Below, piece by piece: positions 56,999-64,000 of a stretch of 64,000 bases of DNA. Numbering within the stretch: position 1 is the first letter of the stretch; every line of letters begins with the position of its first letter. This stretch comes from Euphorbia lathyris (lineage: Eukaryota; Streptophyta; Magnoliopsida; Malpighiales; Euphorbiaceae). Made by a program: the position numbers and the translations under genes. Location: NCBI RefSeq assembly GCF_963576675.1, contig NC_088911.1, positions 29,806,501 to 29,870,500 of the forward strand, in the 5' to 3' direction. The notes under the pieces were generated by a model. The model did not search any database. It saw nothing but the letters and a program-made list of their open reading frames with translations, and was not told where the DNA came from.

Positions 56999-59206
56999 CT
57001 AAGCCAGGTATTTACTAGGGGCTCCTGAGAGCCTCACCGAGGTACCCGCAGGTCCCCTCTTCTCTGAAAAAGCCAAGGAATTCTGGATGCTTTTTTGTTT
57101 GCCCTTTGGCTTTTTCAAGCCAGGTTTAATAACCCCCATTGGATTCCCAATTCCAGGTCCACCAGTAAGAATAGAAGAACTACCCTCATTAGTTTCCTTC
57201 ATCTTTCGGGCCGCCTGAACCAGGGGGCCCCCCTGAGCTTCATTCTTGGAAGCAAAGAGGGGATTAACAGAATCAACCACTAGCTCAGAAGACACAACAG
57301 ACTCCAGACCCGGCAAACTGTGTTCCATAAGCTCATCTCCCTGGACAGGCTCATGAACGCCTTCAATAGATAGGGCACCAAACCTAGAGCCAGACCTAAG
57401 AGCTAAGCTGGTACCAGCCTCCTCCCTAGCCTTGGGGATAGGCTTCTCCTTCACACTAGGGGCAGCCATAGGCTTAGAAGGAGCGGAAATCCCCTTCTTG
57501 ATAATATCAGGAGGAAGATTCTGCATAATAGGAGGCTGAGTTCTATGACGAGTAGTCCGTTTAGCTACCATCCAAGGACCGAAGTTTCCTTCATTCCCTT
57601 GGTTACCTACAGAAATACTCCCACTCTCCATAACAGTCTCCTTCAAAACACTCTCCCTTTTGGGGCAACCTTTCTGAGAATGACCATAAATGCCACAATC
57701 ATAACAAATGTTATGTAAGCCTTCATATTCGATAAAGAACACCTTGTTCTGAACACAGAACTTAGATAATAAGGGTTTCGCAAGATCCACATCCACACAA
57801 ACCCTAGCAAACTTGCCCCTAATGGCACCAATAGTAGTCTTATCCACATGGTGGACCTTCCCAACCATGCCTCCTATTTTGCTTAGGAATTTCTCACTGT
57901 AATACTCAATGGGAAGGCCCGGAAACCTAACCCAAGTCAAAATCCTGTTAACAGTAGAATCATGGGGATTAAAATTAGGAACCCAAAGCCGTAAAGCCAG
58001 AACGTGGTTGGAAATAATATATGGGCCCCCCTTGATCACAGTATTGTAATCCTCAACTCTAGTAAACTTGATGACATAGAAGTCATTTTCAAGGTCAGTA
58101 ATACTGACTTTCCCTTTTCTAGCCCACTGGGCTTGAATCCTTTGGGCAAAATAATTAAAGCTGATCCTCTTCCCCAACACCTTAACTATCAACGACACCT
58201 TCCACTTCTCTCTGAGTTCCCTCTTCTTTTCCGAAGACAGTCTAATAACCGGACAAAGAGGATCCTCCTGGACACCATCCTCCTCATCCGAATCAGAGAA
58301 AAGATCCGCAGAATCCCCTACCATCTCCACTTCCTCAAAGCAGAGCTCCTCCTCAACCACTCCCATAACAGTGTCTTTCCAAGACCCTTTACCTATCCCG
58401 TTATTGCCAACTGCAGTCCTGGGGGAGGCCATGTTCCCCTGTCCCTGAATATCATGCCCAGCCTCAAAAGGGCTCTGACTCGATGCAACCTGCCCCCGAA
58501 ATGCAGCCTCAGCCTGCCCAGCACTGACCGAAATAGGACAATCAATGCCAGGCACAATGCCGGAAAAACCAGGCCAACGCCCAGCCCTAGCATCGGCAGG
58601 CCCCCTGCGGTGCCCGGCGCCATCAGTAGGGAGGACAGGCGCCGCACAGTCCGCAGGCGGCAACTTGCCCACCCGTCCATCCGGGATCACGGGGAGCAAG
58701 GGGCAGGCAACCGCGTCACCCGATCCCATGCGCCCACCCCCTAAACATCCTGCAACCACTGCCCCAGGCACAGGGCACCGCTCGTCCAACCTCCCTACCG
58801 ATGAATCCCCCTCCAGCGGCGCCGCCTGCGTCCCAGCCGAATCCGCAAGCAAGGCAACCGATCCAGGCGCCACGCCCCTGTCCCCATGATCCCAGGCCCC
58901 TCCAGCCCCCCAATCCCCTAAACTGGTGTCGCATCCTGCCGGATCTAACCCATCGGACCCTTGCCAAGCCCCCCGACCCCGCTCCCGGGAGCGGTCCCTC
59001 ACCCGCTCGCCATGTCCCCTCTTCTCCCTTACATCCCCTGCCGAAGCCACAACGCCGCCAGCCGACACTCCATCCTGCACCAAATCCGACGCCCGCCCTA
59101 CCCCAGCCGCCCGATCCGCCTCACCAAGATCGGAATTGCTGCCATCACCGCCCCCCTCCAAGGTCCGCCTAACCCTAGGTCTCTCTCTCTCTCTGTCTTT
59201 CGCCAT
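56999..59206 (-). CDS. LINE ORF1 (RNA-binding, DUF4283 and CCHC knuckle)
   Basis: I choose the ATG at 59206 (MAKDRERERPRVRRT) because the open frame extends beyond the LINE's 5' end (59360) only by reading flanking DNA. About 735 codons, uninterrupted. The N-terminal third is low-complexity, Gly/Arg/Pro-rich and GC-rich. A DUF4283-like domain (about 57720-58200, GKRISFNYFAQRIQAQW ... PGLPIEYYSEKFLSKIGG) is followed by the knuckle CYDCGIYGHSQKGC (about 57660-57705). In plant L1s ORF1 packages the LINE RNA. Strong GC content makes many antisense ORFs, which are shadows. Confidence 0.85.
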   Translation of the reverse strand: MAKDRERERPRVRRTLEGGGDGSNSDLGEADRAAGVGRASDLVQDGVSAGGVVASAGDVREKRGHGERVRDRSRERGRGAWQGSDGLDPAGCDTSLGDWGAGGAWDHGDRGVAPGSVALLADSAGTQAAPLEGDSSVGRLDERCPVPGAVVAGCLGGGRMGSGDAVACPLLPVIPDGRVGKLPPADCAAPVLPTDGAGHRRGPADARAGRWPGFSGIVPGIDCPISVSAGQAEAAFRGQVASSQSPFEAGHDIQGQGNMASPRTAVGNNGIGKGSWKDTVMGVVEEELCFEEVEMVGDSADLFSDSDEEDGVQEDPLCPVIRLSSEKKRELREKWKVSLIVKVLGKRISFNYFAQRIQAQWARKGKVSITDLENDFYVIKFTRVEDYNTVIKGGPYIISNHVLALRLWVPNFNPHDSTVNRILTWVRFPGLPIEYYSEKFLSKIGGMVGKVHHVDKTTIGAIRGKFARVCVDVDLAKPLLSKFCVQNKVFFIEYEGLHNICYDCGIYGHSQKGCPKRESVLKETVMESGSISVGNQGNEGNFGPWMVAKRTTRHRTQPPIMQNLPPDIIKKGISAPSKPMAAPSVKEKPIPKAREEAGTSLALRSGSRFGALSIEGVHEPVQGDELMEHSLPGLESVVSSELVVDSVNPLFASKNEAQGGPLVQAARKMKETNEGSSSILTGGPGIGNPMGVIKPGLKKPKGKQKSIQNSLAFSEKRGPAGTSVRLSGAPSKYLA

Positions 59207-59360
59207 CAGATCTGCGAGAGAGAAGACAGATCTGAGAGAGATAAGATAGATCTGAGAAAGAGAAAACAGATATGAGATCGAATGAAGACAGATCTGAGAG
59301 AGAGAAGACGAATCTGAGAGAGAGAGAGAAGACAGATCTGAGAAAGAGAAGACAGATCTT
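59207..59360 (-). repeat. LINE 5' leader made of GAGAGAGAAGACAGATCT repeats
   Basis: About seven degenerate copies of AGATCTGAGAGAGAGAAGAC (plus strand) fill the leader. Plant LINE leaders are often CT-rich on the sense strand, as here. Confidence 0.8.
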
Positions 59361-59378
59361 AATCTCAATAAAATTATT
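59361..59378. repeat. 18-bp target duplication of the LINE, right copy
   Basis: Identical to 41359-41376. Confidence 0.93.
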
Positions 59379-60005
59379 AATTTATCTCTCTCTTTTTTAA
59401 TCATGCTCCAATCTCAAAAATTATTAAATAGTAATATTGTCCTTTATCTTCAATTCATAAACTATATAATCAATATTGTTCTCTAATCACCCCACTGTAA
59501 AACTTCCAATTGCTAATAACATTTTTTTATCTTTAAGAAGCTCTATTAGATTCTGATTTACTTAGTCTAGGAGGCAATTTGGGAAACGCATCAAAATCTT
59601 CCAATTTCAGGAATTTAGCCGCTAAATCCTGTTATAAGAGATGTGATTTTCAGATTTGATTTTTAAATTTTCTATTATCATGTTTTGTGTTGTAAAGAGT
59701 ATAAAATCTATTAGAACTATTTCATTGTTTATTAAATTTAAGAATTTTTTTAGATTGCTTTCTACTAGATTTGCTGAAACATAAATTAGTTAAGCTTTTT
59801 AATGGATTATTGGAGAATTTTTTTTAAATACACTTCTATTAGATTTGCTGTAAAATAAATTACTTAAACTTTTTAATGGATTATTGGATTAAATCTATTA
59901 GAATTAATTTCGAAGTATAAAATATTGCAAAAAAATATTGGTTTATTATATTGTTTAAATTTTGATTCCATTAAGCTTTTTAATTTTGAAGGTGATTATA
60001 TAGCT
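59379..60005 (+). other. hAT interior, non-coding
   Basis: AT-rich. A ~60-bp segment with AAACTTTTTAATGGATTATTGG recurs (about 59790 and 59865). Confidence 0.5.
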
Positions 60006-60014
60006 TTAGTTTAA

Positions 60015-60971
60015 GGGCTAATTACAAATCTAGCCCAATTAAAAGGGACCTTTTACATATCTAACTCACTTTGCTTCCATCTTACCAAATTAGACACTTT
60101 CAACCATTTTGGACAAAATTACCCTTAGTTCTATTCAATCATCGATCTACTTCTTCTTCTTCGGTTCATCTTCTTCAATTTCTGATACCAATCATTATCG
60201 ATTTTTGAGATTATTGACGTATTATGTTCAATTTCCTGTAGAAATTGTATGTTTTTAGTTTATACGCTTGCTTTTCTCGTTGGTCTTGCCTCTTTCTTCA
60301 TCTGTAATGGTATCGTTTCAATTTCCTTTATTTTCCACAATTTTTCTCAATTTTCCTCCATTGCTGTCGCATTTGTGACGGAATTTATCGCATTTCGTCA
60401 CAAATGCGACAAGAGTTGTCGCATTTGCGACGAATGCGACAACTCTTGTCGCATTTGTGACAAACTGTGACAACTTTTGTCGCATTTGTGACAAACTGTG
60501 ACAACTCTTGTCGCATTTGTGACGAAATGCGATAAATTCCGTCACAAATACGACAGCAATGGAGGAAAATTGAGAAAAATTGTGGAAAATAGAGGAAATT
60601 GAAACGATACCATTACAGATGAAGAAAGAGGCAAGACCAACGAGAAAAGCAAGCGTATAAGCTAAAAACATATCGTTTCTATGGGAAATTGAACATAATA
60701 CGTCAATAATCTCAAAAATCGATAATGATTGGTATCAGAAATTGAAGAAGATGAACCGAAGAAGAAGAAGAAGAAGAAGAACCAGAAAAAGAAGAAGAAG
60801 AAGAAGAAGAAGAAGAAGAAGAAGCGGAAGAAGAAGAAGATCGATGATTGAATAGAACTAAGGGTAATTTTGTCCAAAATGGTTGAAAGTGTCTAATTTG
60901 GTAAGATGGAAGTAAAGTAGGTTAGATATGTAAAAGGTCCCTCTTAATTGGGCTAGATTTATAATTAGCCT
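60015..60971. mobile_element. 957-bp fold-back Mutator-like element
   Basis: Nearly perfect palindrome: GGGCTAATTACAAATCTAGCCC at the left and AGGCTAATTATAAATCTAGCCC at the right (reverse complement), with TTAGTTTAA at 60006-60014 and 60972-60980 (9 bp). The outer ~110 bp match the ends of the 3.8-kb palindrome at 28056. The centre (60360-60560) is an array of TGTCGCATTTGTGAC words in both orientations. A (GAA)n tract lies at about 60755-60840. It has no gene. Confidence 0.92.
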
Positions 60972-61092
60972 TTAGTTTAAGTCCTTAACTTGTTTAATTA
61001 GGGCTTCAAAAGTTCTCAATGTTTTTTAAATCAAAATTAAAAGTTTAAAAACTCAAGTTGAAGGATTCAATAGATACTATTGTTAAATGTTA

Positions 61093-61215
61093 CAAGAAAG
61101 GTTGAATGGTCTAACCATTTTATGTATTGAGAGAAATATTTTAAAACATGTTGATGTAGACATTATTATTAGTGATTTTGCATCTAGAAATGCTCGTAGG
61201 CATCATTTTGTATAA
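61093..61215 (+). pseudogene. hAT transposase C-terminal relic
   Basis: 41-codon frame QERLNGLTILCIERNILKHV, then DVDIIISDFASRNARR to TAA at 61215. This is the end of the hAT dimerisation region in TTF/DUF4371-type plant hAT proteins. The sequence just upstream (61010-61092) is recognisable only after frameshifts. Confidence 0.7.
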
Positions 61216-61375
61216 GAAATTGGGTACTAAAAGTAATATAAAATGTTTTTATTAAGTCGATCTTTATACAATTGACTTTTCTACTTTATTTTTTACTTGC
61301 ATTTATTTACTAGGGCTCCTATTTGGTACTTCGCCTATGGGCCTCTAAAATCTCAGGATCAGCCCTGAGTAGAAG

Positions 61376-61540
61376 GTGTGTATTGCGCAAACCATAATTT
61401 ATGCTTGTCATTTTGAAAAATAGACTTTACCTACGTGATCAGAGACCCCAAAAATCCAACACCGTAAAAAGTTTGGAGTGCAAACGGAGGCGAGAAACCA
61501 GCGCATGGTGACATCTTTCTAAATGGAGAAAACTTTAAGA
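61376..61540 (+). mobile_element. copia leader relic, right part
   Basis: Continues 40870-41036 after the hAT insertion; matches 22668-22880, including CGTGATCAGAGACCCCAAAAAT. Confidence 0.75.
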
Positions 61541-61544
61541 TATA

Positions 61545-62017
61545 TTTTAAATAATGTCAAACTAAACAAATAATTGTTTTTCATATATTTTAAGAATTAG
61601 GTTTTATGAATTATGAGTTTAAGATATAATTTTTAGGGTTTATGATTTAAGAATTGAGGTGTAATATTTATAAATTAGGATATAAAATCATACATATATA
61701 GGAAAAAAGTGACATATCAAGGATTAAGTTTTGTAATTTGATTTAATTGTAATTTTATAAGTAGTACATGAAAATCATATCTAATTAAAAAAAAAATTAC
61801 AATTGAACCATATTACAAAATTTAATTCTCAATATATCACTATTTTCTATATATTACAAATAAAATATAATTTTATGTCATAATTTTTAAATTTTAGACT
61901 TAAATTCATAAATCCTAAACTTTAAAAATATATATCTTAGATCCCTAGTTTATAAAACCTAATCCTTGAAATATATATGAAAAACAATAATTTATATAGT
62001 TTGATATTATTTAAATT
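61545..62017. mobile_element. AT-rich fold-back element upstream of ECHIDNA
   Basis: TTTAAATAATGTCAAACTAA at the left and TTTAAATAATATCAAACTAT at the right (reverse complement) start inverted repeats of about 190 bp, including TTGTTTTTCATATAT and TTAGGTTTTAT blocks. No clear target duplication. MITE-like, about 300 bp upstream of the ECH start codon. Confidence 0.65.
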
Positions 62018-62316
62018 AGCACAATTTTTCAAATCCTATTATTTTCATATAAAAAGCCTATTTTTAAACTTGTTCAGTAAAAGCCCAATCTGTTGCCCGG
62101 CATTGAGTTTTGTGGCCGTTTGTCTTTTTTCTCTAAGCCCAAAAGAAATGGGCCGTGATGCATTGTGAGAATCGAATGTTTGTGTAATTGTGTCATCAAT
62201 GGTGAGAAACCCAGTAAGCCAACGTTCAGTCAAGTGTAAGTTCTATATCTAAAATGATCATCTAACTGACCACAGATCTGCAAGAGGCGCCAATTCTTTT
62301 CCTAATTATCTTCACC
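62018..62316 (+). promoter_or_regulatory. ECHIDNA promoter/5' UTR region
   Basis: The sequence between the fold-back element and the ATG, less AT-rich than its surroundings. A TATA-like box and the transcript start cannot be fixed by eye. Confidence 0.35.
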
Positions 62317-64000
62317 ATGGATTTCAATCAGGTAAATACACATTATTACTCTTCAGATCTATATATCGTTTCTTACTTTATTATTCATGGCGCGTTTCAG
62401 ATCAATACATCTTTTGTTTTCATGTTCACTACTTTCCTTCGATTTGAGTTGCGGATTAGTCTTTTGATGCTTTTATCTATATCTAAATTAGTTCAATTGT
62501 TATACACCAAAAAGCTGCAATTCATAAAGTTTTCAGGATGTCAAATACCTCCTCAGGCAACATTACAATTTACTTCTAAACTGATTAGGTACTACCATAT
62601 TTAACTTTCTAGTGAAGGTTTTTTGAGCTACATTAGAGAATTTTATGGGGAAATTTCTCAGTGTTAGATCCGTTGCATCTTGATTTGTATCCCTCGTACT
62701 GTGTTTATGCTTGGTAACAATTGTTTAAAATTCAATTTAATTGTTTCAAACCTCTATTTGCAGCCTGCTGTGGAAAACTATGCCAATCCAACGACATGCT
62801 TGTTTCATGTTCTCTTCAAGGTTTGAAGTATTTTTATTACTTGTAATTGTTTTGGGAAATTTGAAGAATTAACCCACTGAATCAAATTTCACAGGGTGCA
62901 GCTCTGGCATTTTACATACTTTCAGCTCTATTTGTTGATAGCTTCATAATCATCTTTGTGGTTACTATTGTTCTTGCTGCCCTTGATTTTTGGGTAGTAA
63001 AGAATGTAAGTGGAAGGATCTTAGTTGGACTTAGGTGGTGGAATGAAATAAGTGAGGAGGGTAAGAGCATATGGAAATTTGAATGCCTTGACCAGCAGGT
63101 TAAAAATATATTTCTGTTATTAACTATATTACATAGTTTCCTTTTGTACATCCCTTGTGTGTTTGCAAATCGTACACCCCTACTATATTATTCTTGTTAC
63201 TTTTGCAGTCATTGGCTCGCATGAACAAGAAGGATTCATGGCTATTTTGGTGGACATTATACCTCACCGTGAGTAAACATTACCTTGACTGTTCATTTAA
63301 TTATCATAACATGTATTGTGCTGGAACATTGATTTTTTTAAAATGTCAACTTCATGCAAATGAAAATCCAAATGAGATGCATCTAAGCCAGTGCTAAGTT
63401 ACTTTTCTTACCTGGACAAGACGTTAAAAGAAATGGGAGAATTAAATGGAGGTGCTATTGCTTTTGTAATTAGCTAAAGACTGAAAGTGCTCATGGATGC
63501 TTTTGGTTGTGTGCTACCTTCCATCTCATCTAACTATAGCTTTTCATGATTTTATTTGCTTGATACTTGTAACACGATCAAAATCAATACACATAGATTC
63601 TGATCTAGCATAGTCTAGTCTGACGACGAGGAAATAGGTAAGGAAATGAAAATTGGGGCGTGATGTAGTGAGGATAGAAGTAGCAACTGATGCTTTCATT
63701 TCTCCTCAAAGACCGACTCAGACCTTTAGCCCCATGCATCTTATATTATTTAAATGCCAAGCTCCATCCTTACGCCTGATCGCTTCGCATGTGCCTCGGA
63801 CTAAGCAAGTTATTATAGACTACCATTAAGAATAACTTTTCATTTTTCTTTTTCTTTTTCTTTCTAGCCTTTATTTTTTGGTTTAACTTGTCTGGTTCTG
63901 ACTGTGGGATGGTACTATCTATGGCAATAAATGTAATTTTATGGAATGAACTATTGAAAGGTGAATACTCCCGCACCATCTGCTATGGTCTAGTTTTAAA
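62317..64000 (+). CDS. ECH: Golgi/TGN membrane protein ECHIDNA (TVP23 family), 5' part
   Basis: Four exons with GT-AG introns: 62317-62331 (MDFNQ), 62764-62820, 62895-63098 and 63209-63268, giving 112 residues before the open right edge. The protein matches the TVP23/ECHIDNA family: ENYANPTTCLFHVLFKGAAL, a first pair of membrane segments (ALAFYILSAL; FIIIFVVTIVLAALDFWVVK), the highly conserved NVSGRILVGLRWWNEI, then ARMNKKDSWLFWWTLYL. ECHIDNA acts at the trans-Golgi network in secretion of cell-wall material and in cell elongation. The family is about 185 residues, so roughly 40% (one or more exons) lies beyond 64000; intron 4 occupies 63269 to the edge. No disruption seen. Confidence 0.92.

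Larger units (their letters stand above)
41377..59360 (-). mobile_element. L1-type LINE, full length, split by two LTR elements
   Basis: Minus strand. The 5' end is at 59360, ORF1 at 59206-56999, ORF2 starts at 56967 and the 3' end is at 41377 with an AAAAAAATAAATAAATA tail. Exact 18-bp duplications flank it. After removing the two nested elements and their duplicated targets it is about 6.54 kb, the expected size of a full-length plant L1. ORF2 has a stop at 42516 and two insertions, so it is inactive. Confidence 0.92.
41045..61367 (+). mobile_element. hAT element, heavily nested
   Basis: It starts CAGACCCGTCCCTGAG and ends CTCAGGATCAGCCCTG, whose reverse complement is CAGGGCTGATCCTGAG, an imperfect inverted repeat of hAT type. 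The 8-bp duplication is AGTAGAAG at 61368-61375 and AGTAGAAAG (one extra A) at 41036-41044. The empty site is visible in the paralogous copia leader near 22660. Without its nested LINE and fold-back element it is about 1.36 kb and retains the end of a transposase gene on the plus strand. Confidence 0.8.

Noticed and set aside
58004..59275. Several GC-rich plus-strand ORFs (up to 246 codons)
   Set aside because: Shadows of LINE ORF1, caused by its high GC content and lack of antisense stops.
59207..59404. N-terminal extension of LINE ORF1 upstream of 59206
   Set aside because: It would start outside the LINE, beyond the exact 18-bp target duplication at 59361-59378.
61900..64000. tRNA or other RNA genes near ECHIDNA and elsewhere
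   Set aside because: No cloverleaf with Pol III A/B boxes or rRNA-like sequence was recognised by eye anywhere in the window.

Overview
This is nuclear DNA from a flowering plant, very probably a eudicot. It has spliced genes with GT-AG introns, AT-rich non-coding DNA, and every main class of plant transposable element (TE), mostly nested inside one another. Nothing bacterial or viral is present. I recognise two cellular genes: DPMS3, the small subunit of dolichol-phosphate mannose synthase (36.4-38.6 kb, + strand, three exons, apparently intact), and the 5' part of ECHIDNA/TVP23 (62.3 kb to the right edge, + strand, four exons visible). A third locus on the minus strand (39.5-40.4 kb) is the 3' end of a conserved plant gene that I cannot name securely; it carries a frameshift.

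Left third (1-22.1 kb): a minus-strand Ty3/gypsy element of the Tat type (gag, protease, RT, RNase H, a second RNase H, integrase) runs off the left edge. Its pol gene is split by a young 13.2-kb non-autonomous LTR element (2350-15548) with two 3544-bp LTRs, a 5-bp target duplication, no gag-pol, and three consecutive families of ~33-50 bp tandem repeats at its 3' end. The gypsy element itself sits in a copia LTR/leader relic (22.1-22.9 kb).

Middle (22.9-36 kb): a 182-bp MITE and a TIR element carrying a target-primed retroposon come first. Then come two arms of an inverted segmental duplication (26.6-27.2 and 34.6-35.2 kb); the right arm lies upstream of DPMS3. Between the arms are two solo LTRs. 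One of them contains a 3.8-kb near-perfect palindrome: a Mutator-like element with 9-bp target duplications whose two arms each carry the start of a DUF1985-type (Kaonashi/ULP-like) gene. Intron 1 of that gene is packed with copies of the word AATGCGAC in both orientations.

Right third (40.9-61.5 kb): a second copia-leader relic is split by a hAT element. The hAT is split by an L1-type LINE, and the LINE by two LTR elements: a 2.06-kb chromovirus-type miniature with apparently identical LTRs, and a 9.4-kb Athila-type element. A small fold-back Mutator element of the same family as the 3.8-kb palindrome also lies in the hAT. Target duplications support almost every boundary, so insertion order can be read directly.

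The most interesting signals are (i) the DUF1985-gene palindrome, which is both a potential hairpin-RNA source and a gene with a short-motif array, recalling sequence-specific anti-silencing systems of VANDAL elements; and (ii) a recurring design in which unrelated TE families each carry clusters of their own short interrupted palindrome (usually CG-containing) in non-coding DNA.
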